A stretch of 42,255 nucleotides of DNA from Villigracilis sp900696595 (GCA_030263615.1 SZPH01000023.1:1-42255), one strand, 5' to 3'; counted from the first letter of the stretch, positions 23,945 through 31,950 are shown. Program-made: numbers and translations. Notes: a model not told the origin generated them from the letters alone.

Positions 23945-24271
23945 ATGTCTCTAACCATCGAAACCCTCATGTCCAAAATGCCCGGCGCGTTCATGCCTGA
24001 AAAGGCGGCGGGGCTGGACGCTGTCATCCAATTCAAGTTCACCGGCGCGGAGCCGGGAGAATGGTATGCCGCGATCAAGGACGGCAAATGCGAAGTCTCG
24101 AAGGGGACGCACGCCTCGCCCAAGATGACCCTCACCGCCGACTCTGCCGATTATGTCAAAATTTTCACCGGCGAAATTGACGGGATGCAAGCCTTCATGC
24201 AGGGCAAGCTCAAACTGGCGGGCGACCTGAACCTCGCCATGAAACTGACGCAAATGTTCAAGATCAAGTAA
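23945..24271 (+). CDS. SCP2 sterol-binding domain protein
   Basis: 108 residues from the ATG at 23945 after AAAAGGAACC; an overlapping longer frame starts in the thiolase end and is rejected. The pattern A-V-I-Q-F-K-F-T-G-A-E-P-G-E-W-Y and M-T-L-T-A-D-S-A-D-Y-V-K-I-F-T-G followed by M-Q-G-K-L-K-L-A-G-D-L is the SCP2 fold, a hydrophobic pocket that carries fatty acyl chains or acyl-CoA. Last gene of the beta-oxidation operon, where it probably delivers substrate. Confidence 0.9.
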   Translation: MSLTIETLMSKMPGAFMPEKAAGLDAVIQFKFTGAEPGEWYAAIKDGKCEVSKGTHASPKMTLTADSADYVKIFTGEIDGMQAFMQGKLKLAGDLNLAMKLTQMFKIK

Positions 24272-24425
24272 CTGATGTTATGCGGAACGTCCCGAAGATT
24301 CTCGCAAATTGAGTTTGCGTTCCGCCCAGCCTGCGGGACGGCGCGTAAGGCGAGCAATCACTGATACATGCTGTAAAATATGCCCGTCTGTTGAATGTGC
24401 GATATTTGGACTGGAGGATGACGTC

Positions 24426-25244
24426 ATGGAAGGTTTAAGCGCATTAACAAAATACGGGCTTATTTGCGGTTCGATCGCGGTCAGCATTGCTTTTGCGGCT
24501 GGTATTTTGTGGTACACATACTCTGCCAAAAGAACGAAGTCCCAATTGCTGACAAACGAAAAAAACGAAAGGAACTCGCGCAAGCTTGCCATTTATGAAA
24601 GCGGCGGGATACTCGCTCCCGCCGTGATCCTATCTGCGCGGAGAGTCAGATCATGGCGCGGAGTGGGGAGCGGAGTAGGAAAAACTTCGAAACCCCCCTA
24701 CCATCTGGTTGATTTTGAGGCGGAGGTCAAGCCGGATGGCGGCGTCCCGTTCCGCGTAAAATTCAGCGATCAATTAGTGAGGCGCGAATACAGCGATTTT
24801 AGCCCTGAATTGCCGTCGGAGCAGGGGCAGAAAATTTGGGTTGTGTACGATCCTAAAGATGCTTCGCGGGCATATCTGGATCATTACGATGCAGATCACG
24901 AGTCCGCGATGAAGGAGCGCGAAACGGATATACGCCGCTATCGGTTCAACCAATTGACCGAAGGCAACGATTCCCTCAAAGAGAATGGAATTCCCGCCGA
25001 GGCAGTCATTACCCGCGTTGACGACCTGAACCTGCCCTATCCCTGGAAAAAAGCGCGCGCCATGCATATCTATTTCGATGTCATGCCGAAAAACGGCTTT
25101 ACCTTTCAGTCCGAAGGCGATTTTCTGATCGGAGATGGAGCCGGAGAAAAATATTCCGTTGGGAAAAAGATATATGTCCGTTACGACCAGCAAAACCCCA
25201 AACGGGCTGCGCTGGATTCTGCGCAGAATAAGAACCTCCCGTGA
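24426..25244 (+). CDS. Membrane-anchored protein with two DUF3592-like domains
   Basis: 272 residues from the ATG at 24426 with GGAGG about 8 bp upstream. A membrane helix at ~8-29 is followed by a short basic segment. Then come two similar beta units, the first ending I-W-V-V-Y-D-P-K-D-A-S-R-A-Y-L-D and the second ending I-Y-V-R-Y-D-Q-Q-N-P-K-R-A-A-L-D. These are the V-x-Y-D-P-x-x-P-x-x-A motif of DUF3592. The function is unknown. It is separated from the operon upstream by about 150 bp in which nothing else was recognised, and is followed by a terminator-like hairpin. Confidence 0.6.
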   Translation: MEGLSALTKYGLICGSIAVSIAFAAGILWYTYSAKRTKSQLLTNEKNERNSRKLAIYESGGILAPAVILSARRVRSWRGVGSGVGKTSKPPYHLVDFEAEVKPDGGVPFRVKFSDQLVRREYSDFSPELPSEQGQKIWVVYDPKDASRAYLDHYDADHESAMKERETDIRRYRFNQLTEGNDSLKENGIPAEAVITRVDDLNLPYPWKKARAMHIYFDVMPKNGFTFQSEGDFLIGDGAGEKYSVGKKIYVRYDQQNPKRAALDSAQNKNLP

Positions 25245-25296
25245 AGTTCTGCGCTGCCAATTAACCAGGACCTTTACCGGCAGATTTTGTCATAAA

Positions 25297-25335
25297 ATTC
25301 AACCCGTCATCCCAACGATGACGGGTTGAATATTT
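25297..25335 (+). terminator. Terminator-like hairpin
   Basis: Arms of 15 bp (25297-25311 and 25317-25331, core TTCAACCCGTCATC) with a 5-base loop, followed by ATTT only. It stands 52 bp after the DUF3592-like gene. Confidence 0.5.
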
Positions 25336-25350
25336 AACAAGGAGAACATC

Positions 25351-25512
25351 ATGGACTTTCCGTCTTTCACAGGCGCGTTTGCGGCAATATTGGGCGGCGT
25401 ATGCGTTGTTGGAGTTCCATGGCGAATCCGTTCTTCACGCGCCTTGTTTTCGGGGACTTGTTTCATTTTTCAACTCCAGTCAAACCGTCCACGAATGAAA
25501 AGCCGCGAATAA
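25351..25512 (+). CDS. Short orphan frame, possibly truncated gene
   Basis: 53 codons from an ATG that has AAGGAG six bases upstream. The start reads M-D-F-P-S-F-T-G-A-F-A-A-I-L-G-G, hydrophobic. The last nine codons and the stop lie inside the dispersed repeat at 25488-25560, so a longer membrane protein may have been cut by insertion of the repeat. No family recognised. Apart from this frame and the repeats, 25245-25717 holds nothing I can support. Confidence 0.3.
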   Translation: MDFPSFTGAFAAILGGVCVVGVPWRIRSSRALFSGTCFIFQLQSNRPRMKSRE

Positions 25513-25560
25513 ACGAATGGGCGACTCGCTATTCGAGTATTCGCAGCCATCATTCGTGGA
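25488..25560. repeat. Nested hairpin repeat with TCCACGAATGA ends
   Basis: Outer arms TCCACGAATGA (25488-25498) and TCATTCGTGGA (25550-25560), inner arms GCGAATA (25505-25511) and TATTCGC (25538-25544). The nested structure and ACGAAT words are typical of dispersed palindromic elements. Confidence 0.7.
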
Positions 25561-25717
25561 TGGTTCTCGCGCGCGGCTTTGCGGTGTTCGATCATATCGG
25601 TGCAGGCGGGAGAGAGGCGATTCCCTGACCGGCGAAGCCATGTCGAAGGGAAGTCCTTCCTGAAATGCCCTTTGAATGAAGAAGATTTCAGATCATTGCA
25701 ACGATTACAACCCTGCG

Positions 25718-25754
25718 AACAAAACCTCCACGGTCTCTCAGACCTCGGAGGTTT
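25718..25754 (-). terminator. Terminator of the PilZ gene
   Basis: On the minus strand, immediately after the PilZ stop, AAACCTCC and GGAGGTTT arms enclose a partly paired middle (GGTCT with AGACC) and are followed by TTTTGTTCG. Confidence 0.6.
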
Positions 25755-25756
25755 GG

Positions 25757-26110
25757 TTACACAACCCGGCGAAATTCATACCGGTGAATGACCGCTTCGA
25801 GCGTGTTGACCTGTTCTTCGGTCGCGTCTGCGAATTCGAGTCCGAGATTCGCGAATCCGCCCTCGTCTGTGTGGATGCGGGCGACGCGGGCGGCGATGAC
25901 GAACGGACCCGGCGGAATGTCCGGCGTCTTTGCGGGAAATTCGATGGAAAGCATGATTCGTTCGCCCGCTTCCAGGGGGGTGTCTCCCACTACCCGCGCC
26001 CCGTGGATCGTCAGGTCTTCCAGGTATCCGAGCAGGCTCCTGGGGCGGAGGGTGTAAACCGGGGTGAACCGGATCAACTTTTTGCGGGGGTCTTTTCGCT
26101 TATCGGACAT
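25757..26110 (-). CDS. PilZ domain protein (c-di-GMP binding)
   Basis: 117 residues, a single PilZ domain. The N-terminal R-K-D-P-R-K-K-L-I-R provides the RxxxR arginines, and D-L-T-I-H-G-A-R-V is the (D/N)x(S/T)xxG motif; both are needed for cyclic-di-GMP binding. The C-terminus is a short helix (E-E-Q-V-N-T-L-E-A-V-I-H-R). It would act as a cytoplasmic c-di-GMP receptor; no partner gene is adjacent. It is transcribed divergently from the metallophosphoesterase. Confidence 0.85.
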   Translation of the reverse strand: MSDKRKDPRKKLIRFTPVYTLRPRSLLGYLEDLTIHGARVVGDTPLEAGERIMLSIEFPAKTPDIPPGPFVIAARVARIHTDEGGFANLGLEFADATEEQVNTLEAVIHRYEFRRVV

Positions 26111-26244
26111 GGGAATCTCCAGTTTGACGACCGGGCGCGCGAAAACTATATCACGCTTTTATGGGACGGGCGGCGACTTTTGAGCGTAACTTTTCCGCCC
26201 CGGCGGTGGTGTTAACAGCGTACTCGCGCCCCTTTAATGGCAGG

Positions 26245-26250
26245 TATAAT
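26245..26250 (+). promoter_or_regulatory. Candidate -10 box of the metallophosphoesterase
   Basis: TATAAT 55 bp before the GTG start, in the 189-bp divergent spacer with the PilZ gene. No convincing -35 was seen. Confidence 0.4.
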
Positions 26251-26305
26251 CGGCGCAACATAAAGAACCGACGCTGCAAGCCAATTCTCGAAAAAGGATT
26301 TGCAT

Positions 26306-27247
26306 GTGACCACCATTTTCTTTGCGACAGACATTCACGGTTCGGATATTTGCTGGAGCAAGTTTCTCAATGCGGGCAAGTTTTACAACGCGGATCAATT
26401 GATCCTCGGCGGCGATATGACGGGCAAGGCGGTTGTCCCGTTCATCCATCAGGGCGGAAGCAATTACCGCGTCACGCTTCTCGAACAGGTTTTTGAAATT
26501 ACAAACGAAGACGAACTGACGGATATGAAAAAGAAAGTCCGCAGTCGCGGCTATTACCCGTACCTCACCAACCCGGACGAAATTCAGGAACTGGAAAAAG
26601 ACCCGGCGAAGGTCAACGCGATCTTTTTGCAGGAGGTTCTCAAGGTCGTTCAGCAGTGGATGGAACTTGCCGAGAAGAAACTGGCGGGAACGGGCATGAA
26701 GGTCTATTGCTGTCCCGGCAATGACGACATGGACGAGGTGGACGACATCATCCGCGAGAGCCGCGCGGTTGTTCATGCCGAGGGCGAGGTGGTGGAATTG
26801 GCGGGCGGTCACGAAATGATCGCCTCCGGCTGGAGCAATAAAACGCCCTGGAACACGCATCGGGAAGAGGGCGAGGATCAACTTGCGGCGCGGTATGAGG
26901 CGATGATCTCCCGCCTTAAGAATCCGCGGACTTCCATCTTCAACATCCATGTGCCGCCGTATAAATCCGGCTTGGACGAAGCGCCCGAACTGGACAAGGA
27001 TTTGCGCCCTGTGCTGGCGGGCAATTCGATGATCCCGGTCGGCTCGACGGCGCTGCGCAAAGCCATCGAAAAGACTCAGCCGCTGTTGAGTTTGCACGGG
27101 CACATCCACGAAGGGCGCGGTTCGACGCGCATCGGGAAGACGCTGGTCATCAACCCCGGCTCCATGTACGAACAGGGGACGTTGCTTGGAGCGATCATCA
27201 AACTTGGAAAAAATAAAGTTGAGAATTACGTCCTGACGACTGGCTGA
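26306..27247 (+). CDS. Metallophosphoesterase
   Basis: 313 residues from a GTG at 26306, chosen because AAGGA lies 8 bp upstream; a TTG two codons earlier is too close to it. Calcineurin-like motifs: A-T-D-I-H-G (D-x-H, ~7-12), L-G-G-D-M-T (G-D, ~37-41), C-P-G-N-D-D-M-D (G-N-D variant of G-N-H-D/E), I-H-V-P-P (metal His) and H-G-H-I-H-E-G (G-H-x-H). A two-metal phosphoesterase of the YfcE/MJ0936-like type, substrate unknown. A palindrome follows the stop, then an APC permease gene. Confidence 0.88.
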   Translation: MTTIFFATDIHGSDICWSKFLNAGKFYNADQLILGGDMTGKAVVPFIHQGGSNYRVTLLEQVFEITNEDELTDMKKKVRSRGYYPYLTNPDEIQELEKDPAKVNAIFLQEVLKVVQQWMELAEKKLAGTGMKVYCCPGNDDMDEVDDIIRESRAVVHAEGEVVELAGGHEMIASGWSNKTPWNTHREEGEDQLAARYEAMISRLKNPRTSIFNIHVPPYKSGLDEAPELDKDLRPVLAGNSMIPVGSTALRKAIEKTQPLLSLHGHIHEGRGSTRIGKTLVINPGSMYEQGTLLGAIIKLGKNKVENYVLTTG

Positions 27248-27249
27248 CC

Positions 27250-27295
27250 GTACCGCAAACTTTAGTTGGCGCTCGCAAACTGAAGTTTGCGGTAC
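27250..27295. repeat. Palindromic element after the metallophosphoesterase
   Basis: Arms GTACCGCAAACTT and AAGTTTGCGGTAC with further pairing (AGTT with AACT) around a GC-rich loop. It starts three bases after the stop codon. No T-run directly follows. Confidence 0.75.
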
Positions 27296-27325
27296 TTAAA
27301 ATATTTTCAGAAGAGGAGAGTTGTC

Positions 27326-28972
27326 ATGAGCGATCTGTTTGTTCGCAAGGCGACCGGCATGGTGAGGTCATGGTCGGTCTTCGACGCGTTTATCTACGCG
27401 TTCTTTTCCATCAACTTTGTCACACTGGGGTTCTATGCCTTCAGCCAGATGTATTACTTTGGCGGCGGCATGATCAACGCCCTGATCGTCAGCGCCGTCT
27501 TTCTGGTGTTTGAGATCATCGTGTACGCTTCGTTGATCGCCGTCATGCCGCGCTCGGGCGGCGACTACGTCTGGCAGACGCGCGTTTTCGGCGGCGGGCT
27601 GGGATTCATCCTTTCCCTCACCGGCTGGTGGTTCACGCTCTGGTTGTGGACGCCGGTTTATGGCGATATGTTGAGGCAGGTGGTTCTTGTCCCCCTGCTG
27701 GGCGCGTTTGGGATGCAGGGACAGGCGGTCTGGTTTGCCGGTTCGGGTATGCCGCTGTTTGTCAGTTCCATTCTTGCGCTGGCGTTTGTGTCCGTGGTCA
27801 TCATGCTTGGGATGAAGACCTATGCCCGCATTCAGAAGTTCTCCTTCTATGCCGGAGGACTGGGGCTGGCAATTGTCATCCTCCTGTTGCTGACCGGATC
27901 GCCCGAGGCTTTCAAATCCGGGTTTGAAGCCAACGCCGCGGCTTATTTTGGAACCCAGCCCGGTTTGATGGAAGCCACCGCCGCCGCCGGGACAGCGGCC
28001 GGCGCGGCCACCCCGCTTATGGGCGGCACATTCGGGTTGATCATGCTGAATCTGCCCTGGCTGGTCTTCTTTAACCTGTGGCCCAACTGGGGCGCGACCC
28101 TCTACGGCGAGGTGCGCGGCGCAACCGATTACAAACGCAACTTTGCGGGCATGGCCTGGGCGCTCGGCACGGTGACTGCGCTGGGCGTGGTCTTCTTCCT
28201 GGCGGTCGCAAAAACCATCGGCTGGGATTTCTACCAGCAGGCGAACGGCGCATGGTGGAATTACGCCTGGGGATTCACACCCGACGTGCCGCCTTTGCCG
28301 GTCTGGCCCAACCCCGCCATGTTGGCCGCCTTCCTGACAGACAGCCGCCCGCTTCAAATCGTCATCCTGCTATTGATGAGTTTCTGGTGGTTTGGCTGGG
28401 CTGGCACGCTCTTCCTTTCCTCCACGCGCGTGGTCTTTGCCGCCGCGTTCGACCGCCTGCTGCCCGAAAAAGTGGCGGAGTTGAATAAAAACGGCACGCC
28501 GGTCAACGCCATGTTGCTGATGGTCGTCCCGGCCCTTGTGGTCTCCTACCTGTATGCCTTCAACGTCGGCGGTTTTCTCTCCGCCACGCTTGCCGCGACG
28601 CAGGGCATCGCCATCATGTACTTCGGCACATCCATCGCCGCCATCATCCTGCCCTATAAAAAGCGGGAACTCTTTGAAGCCTCTCCGATCGCCAAGATGA
28701 AAGTGGGCGGCATTCCGCTGATCACGATCGCGGGCGCGATCTTCGCCGCCTTTCTGGGCTTCCTGCTCGTCGAATGGATGTTCGACCCCTGGCTCAATAC
28801 CGGCGGCGAAGGCGCCGGTTTGTACGGCATCAGTTTCAAGAACACCAACTCCATCATCTTCCTCGGCTCATGTTACGCGCTGGCCGCCGCCATTTACTAC
28901 GGCTTCAAATCCAAACGCAAGAGCGAAGGCATAGACATGGACAAGGTCACGGCTGAAATTCCGGTGGAGTAA
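27326..28972 (+). CDS. APC superfamily permease
   Basis: 548 residues from the ATG at 27326 after AGAGGAGAG; upstream in-frame codons lie in the palindrome edge. About 12 or more hydrophobic helices. The first reads S-W-S-V-F-D-A-F-I-Y-A, and the loop R-S-G-G-D-Y-V-W-Q-T-R is the amino-acid-permease P-R-x-G-G-x-Y-x-x motif. An insertion of small residues (A-T-A-A-A-G-T-A-A-G-A-A-T, ~220-235) separates two helices. The substrate is an amino acid, amine or similar; the adjacent choline/ethanolamine-kinase-like gene suggests an amino alcohol. A C-terminal basic tail is cytoplasmic. Confidence 0.85.
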   Translation: MSDLFVRKATGMVRSWSVFDAFIYAFFSINFVTLGFYAFSQMYYFGGGMINALIVSAVFLVFEIIVYASLIAVMPRSGGDYVWQTRVFGGGLGFILSLTGWWFTLWLWTPVYGDMLRQVVLVPLLGAFGMQGQAVWFAGSGMPLFVSSILALAFVSVVIMLGMKTYARIQKFSFYAGGLGLAIVILLLLTGSPEAFKSGFEANAAAYFGTQPGLMEATAAAGTAAGAATPLMGGTFGLIMLNLPWLVFFNLWPNWGATLYGEVRGATDYKRNFAGMAWALGTVTALGVVFFLAVAKTIGWDFYQQANGAWWNYAWGFTPDVPPLPVWPNPAMLAAFLTDSRPLQIVILLLMSFWWFGWAGTLFLSSTRVVFAAAFDRLLPEKVAELNKNGTPVNAMLLMVVPALVVSYLYAFNVGGFLSATLAATQGIAIMYFGTSIAAIILPYKKRELFEASPIAKMKVGGIPLITIAGAIFAAFLGFLLVEWMFDPWLNTGGEGAGLYGISFKNTNSIIFLGSCYALAAAIYYGFKSKRKSEGIDMDKVTAEIPVE

Positions 28973-28984
28973 TCTACAACGATC

Positions 28985-29024
28985 AGACCTGACAGGTCTC
29001 CAGAACCTGTCAGGTCTCTTTAAT
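28985..29024 (+). terminator. Terminator-like hairpin after the permease
   Basis: Thirteen-base arms AGACCTGACAGGT (28985-28997) and the complement (29005-29017), 7-base loop, followed by CTTTAATTT. It may reduce read-through into the kinase gene, whose start lies 20 bp on. It belongs to the palindrome class seen elsewhere in the window. Confidence 0.5.
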
Positions 29025-29037
29025 TTCAGGAGTGCGC

Positions 29038-29946
29038 ATGTCCATCATCGAAGAAGTTGCCGCCAAAGTGGATGACTGGAAGGGGAAGGATGTTTCCATC
29101 GAACAACTTTCCGGCGGGCTGACCAACGCCAATTACAAGATCACAGTGGATGGCAAGCCATACTTTGCCCGTGTCCCCGGCGCGGATACCGAACTGCTTG
29201 CCATTGACCGGACGAACGAATATCACAACACATCCGCGGCGGCGCAGGCGGGAGTCGCGCCGCAGGTTCTCAATTATTTTCCGCAATATAACGTGATGAT
29301 TTTGGAATTCCTGGACGGCAAAACCATGTCGAAGGATTCCCTTAACCAGCCGGGGATGCCCTCGCGCATGGCTCAGTCCATCAAGCGACTCCACGCCGGG
29401 CCGCGCTTCTACTCGGACTTCAACATGTTCCGCCTCACGGAGTATTATCTGCGCCTGTGCAGTGACCGCTCCATCCAAACCCCGGACGGTTACGCCGGGC
29501 GGATGCCGACCGTGAACGCGATCGAAAAAGCCATGTCCGTCAACCCGCCGGCGACCGTCCCGTGCAACAACGACCTGCTCGCGGAAAATTACATTGACGA
29601 CGGAAAACAACTCTGGCTGATAGATTACGAATACAGCGGCAACAACGACCCGACGTTTGAACTGGGCAACACCTGCCAGGAGATGCAGTTCAACGACGAC
29701 CAGATTCATGAAGTCTGCGCCGCGTATTTCGGCGAAGCGACTCCCGCCATGATTGCGCGCATGAAACTTAATATGATCATGTCCGATGTGGGCTGGGGCT
29801 TGTGGGCGGCGATCCAGGCGAAGATCTCGACCATCGAATTCGACTTCTGGGGCTGGGCGCTCGAACGCTGGGGCAGGGCGGTGGAGAAGATGGACTCGGC
29901 GGAGTTTGCGGGGTGGCTGAGGGATGCGGGGGGTGAGAAACGGTGA
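29038..29946 (+). CDS. Choline/ethanolamine-kinase-like phosphotransferase
   Basis: 302 residues from the ATG at 29038, five bases after AGGAG; a GTG two codons earlier overlaps that site. The APH fold is readable: L-S-G-G-L-T-N-A-N-Y-K-I (nucleotide loop, ~24-35), R-V-P-G (~45), the catalytic loop P-C-N-N-D-L-L-A-E-N-Y and L-W-L-I-D-Y-E-Y-S-G-N-N-D-P (metal Asp). The usual His-Asn-Asp is Asn-Asn-Asp here. Acidic and aromatic residues around the D-Y-E-Y-S-G motif are typical of choline kinases. It would phosphorylate an amino alcohol brought in by the upstream permease; the substrate is inferred. The stop starts a heptamer array. Confidence 0.8.
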   Translation: MSIIEEVAAKVDDWKGKDVSIEQLSGGLTNANYKITVDGKPYFARVPGADTELLAIDRTNEYHNTSAAAQAGVAPQVLNYFPQYNVMILEFLDGKTMSKDSLNQPGMPSRMAQSIKRLHAGPRFYSDFNMFRLTEYYLRLCSDRSIQTPDGYAGRMPTVNAIEKAMSVNPPATVPCNNDLLAENYIDDGKQLWLIDYEYSGNNDPTFELGNTCQEMQFNDDQIHEVCAAYFGEATPAMIARMKLNMIMSDVGWGLWAAIQAKISTIEFDFWGWALERWGRAVEKMDSAEFAGWLRDAGGEKR

Positions 29947-30172
29947 ATGGGAAATGGTAAATGGTGAATGGTGAATGGTGAATGGTGAATGGGGAATGGT
30001 GAATGGTGAATGGGGAATGGGGAATGGGGAAGATAGGAAGCGGCGCGAGTAGGAATACAAAGTAGACAGGCAGGCAACTCGCTTGTATACTTCGTTCACC
30101 CGCACCTTCAACCTTCAACCTGTAACCTTCAACCTTCAACCCTCAACCTTCAACCTTCAACATCCAACCTGA
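29944..30172. repeat. Heptamer array (TGAATGG)n followed by (CTTCAAC)n
   Basis: Words of the TGAATGG/GGAATGG type start on the kinase TGA stop (29944-30030). After an irregular ~65-bp stretch come CTTCAAC and CTGTAAC words (30101-30172). The G-rich and C-rich parts can partly pair. The array ends near the AAAGGA of the next gene. Confidence 0.9.
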
Positions 30173-30193
30173 TACCCCCCAAAGGACTCCCGC

Positions 30194-30934
30194 TTGGACC
30201 TTCAACAAGAACTCCACCGCCTTGTGGACGCCGCGAACGCGAAGAATATTCAACTGCGCGCCATCGGCGGGCTGGCGGTCGAAACGCATAACAGAAGCCG
30301 ACATCCGCTCTTCAAGCGCGAGTATGCCGACCTGGATTTTTGCGTCCCGCTTAAACAGCGGCGGCAGTTTGAAGCCTTCATGCCGGAGATGGGCTATTCC
30401 CCGCATAAACAGTTCAACGTCCTCAACGGCGACCAGCGCCAGATCTATTACCACAACCCAACCGAGATGAAAGTGGATATTTTCGTCGGCCGCTTCGAGA
30501 TGTGCCACAAGATTCCGCTCGAAGAACGCCTCGGCGCGGACCCGCTCACGATCCCGCTGGCGGAGTTGTTTTTCTCCAAGGCGCAGATCGTCGAACTTAA
30601 CCGCAAGGACGCCCTCGACCTGACTTCGATTTTGCTGAACAACAAAACCGGCGACGGCGATCATGAAACCATCAACCTGTCCGTCATTGCCCAACTGGGC
30701 GGCGCGGATTGGGGGTTGTACAAAACCACCTCCATGAATCTCGACAAGATCGAAGAGATGTTGAAAAAGGGCGAAATTCTCCTGAACGACGAAGAGCAGA
30801 CCCTCGTCGCCGGGCGCATCCACGACATCCGCAAAACCTTTGCCGACATGCCCAAATCCATTGCCTGGAAAATGCGCGATAAAGTCGGCGCGCGAGTCAA
30901 ATGGTATCTCGAAGTGGAGGAGGTCCAACGATGA
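30194..30934 (+). CDS. Nucleotidyltransferase-fold protein
   Basis: 246 residues starting at a TTG, 7 bp after AAAGGA; no ATG lies nearby in frame. The N-terminus A-I-G-G-L-A-V-E-T-H and A-D-L-D-F-C-V-P show the G-G and D-x-D of polymerase-beta-type nucleotidyltransferases, of the kind that includes AbiEii-like and aminoglycoside adenylyltransferase-like proteins. The C-terminal part is helical (D-K-I-E-E-M-L-K-K). The function is not known. It overlaps the next gene by 4 bp (ATGA). Confidence 0.65.
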   Translation: MDLQQELHRLVDAANAKNIQLRAIGGLAVETHNRSRHPLFKREYADLDFCVPLKQRRQFEAFMPEMGYSPHKQFNVLNGDQRQIYYHNPTEMKVDIFVGRFEMCHKIPLEERLGADPLTIPLAELFFSKAQIVELNRKDALDLTSILLNNKTGDGDHETINLSVIAQLGGADWGLYKTTSMNLDKIEEMLKKGEILLNDEEQTLVAGRIHDIRKTFADMPKSIAWKMRDKVGARVKWYLEVEEVQR

Positions 30935-31104
30935 GAAAAATCCGGCTTGTGATTGCTGTGATTATTCTGTCCGCCTCCATTGCCCTTCTGGTTTGGGGAT
31001 TTTTCCCCAACCCGCGCGAGACTCGCATTCAGAATATTTCCCCGAAGGAGATGCAGATCCCGACTCCTTCTTCGCTTCACTCCGACCCCGGGCGGCTCTT
31101 GTGA
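30931..31104 (+). CDS. Small single-pass membrane protein
   Basis: 57 residues. The ATG overlaps the stop of the upstream gene (ATGA), and its own TGA overlaps the GTG of the next gene (GTGA), so the three are translationally coupled. A basic start (M-R-K-I-R) and one hydrophobic helix (~5-24) precede a short polar tail with two Pro-rich turns. No family recognised. Confidence 0.6.
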   Translation: MRKIRLVIAVIILSASIALLVWGFFPNPRETRIQNISPKEMQIPTPSSLHSDPGRLL

Positions 31105-31850
31105 ACCGACGCTCTGCCCTTCTTTCCGCTTTTATTGCCCTATGCGGACTCTTTCTGTTTGCCTGCACAATCGGCTCTTCAGAATCTCCTGCCCCCACAT
31201 CGGCTCCCGTTGCGACAGAACCGCCCATCAGCCAGACCCCGGGCCCTGAAGAAGCCCTGCGTCCCGCCATCCCGGAGACACGCCGCCTGATTTTGGAATA
31301 CCCGCCCAGGGTGCGGGCGGGCAACGAAAGCAACCTGATATCTCTGACCCTCGATGTGGATAATCTTGGAAAGATCACGCCAACCGCGCACTTTCCGGGA
31401 AACATCACGGAAGGAGGCGTGATTGAGATTCCCAACCTGTACGAAACGCACAACGTTACCGCCGAGGCGCAGTTTGACATCGCCGGGCTGGAGGTCAAAC
31501 CGGGCGGGGTCACATTCCAGCCATTGAGGCAGGGCGAAGCCATCACTTTTTATTGGAGCCTGCGCGCGCAGGAAATTGGCACATATCGCGGAACGATCTG
31601 GCTGTACCTGAACTTCGAGGACCGCTCCAGCGGAGAAAAAAGCCGGGTTGCCGTATCCGCTCAAATTGTCGAGATCGAGGCGGTGGACTTCTTCGGCTTT
31701 TCGACCAACTTTGTACGGACTTCCGGCGTGGTGGGCTCGGTCCTGGGACTCATTGTGGGCTTTCCGTTCTTCGACGATGGCGTGAAATATTTGTGGGGCA
31801 GGCTCGCAAGGCGAAAGCGCAAGACCGGCAGGCCGCCGCGTAAAATGTGA
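31101..31850 (+). CDS. Lipoprotein with beta domain and C-terminal membrane helix
   Basis: 249 residues from a GTG overlapping the previous stop. The signal ends L-F-L-F-A-C (lipobox, Cys ~22), followed by a Ser/Pro/Thr linker. The middle is a beta-rich domain (R-V-R-A-G-N-E-S-N, P-N-L-Y-E-T-H-N-V, Y-R-G-T-I-W-L-Y-L-N-F). Near the end S-V-L-G-L-I-V-G-F-P-F-F is a possible transmembrane segment, with a strongly basic cytoplasmic tail. Being held at both ends would be unusual for a lipoprotein. It is coupled with the nucleotidyltransferase-like gene and micro-protein upstream. Function unknown. Confidence 0.6.
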   Translation: MNRRSALLSAFIALCGLFLFACTIGSSESPAPTSAPVATEPPISQTPGPEEALRPAIPETRRLILEYPPRVRAGNESNLISLTLDVDNLGKITPTAHFPGNITEGGVIEIPNLYETHNVTAEAQFDIAGLEVKPGGVTFQPLRQGEAITFYWSLRAQEIGTYRGTIWLYLNFEDRSSGEKSRVAVSAQIVEIEAVDFFGFSTNFVRTSGVVGSVLGLIVGFPFFDDGVKYLWGRLARRKRKTGRPPRKM

Positions 31851-31900
31851 CAAACATCACCCGGAAAATTGACGGGCGCGGGGCGGAGCGGTTTGTCCTT

Positions 31901-31911
31901 TATGGTACAAT
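31901..31911 (+). promoter_or_regulatory. Extended -10 promoter of the nuo cluster
   Basis: The stretch TATGGTACAAT contains TACAAT (31906-31911) preceded by TGG, an extended -10 pattern. No good -35 at normal spacing. It lies 39 bp before the nuoA start, in the 100-bp gap after the lipoprotein gene. Confidence 0.5.
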
Positions 31912-31950
31912 GCAAAAGTTGCAGGAAATTTCCCTCGGAGAGATTAATTG

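Noticed and set aside
29026..30139. Minus-strand frames with H-S-P-F-T-I repeats over the kinase gene and its array
   Set aside because: Products of the heptamer array read backwards plus the antisense of the kinase; no start signal and no family pattern.
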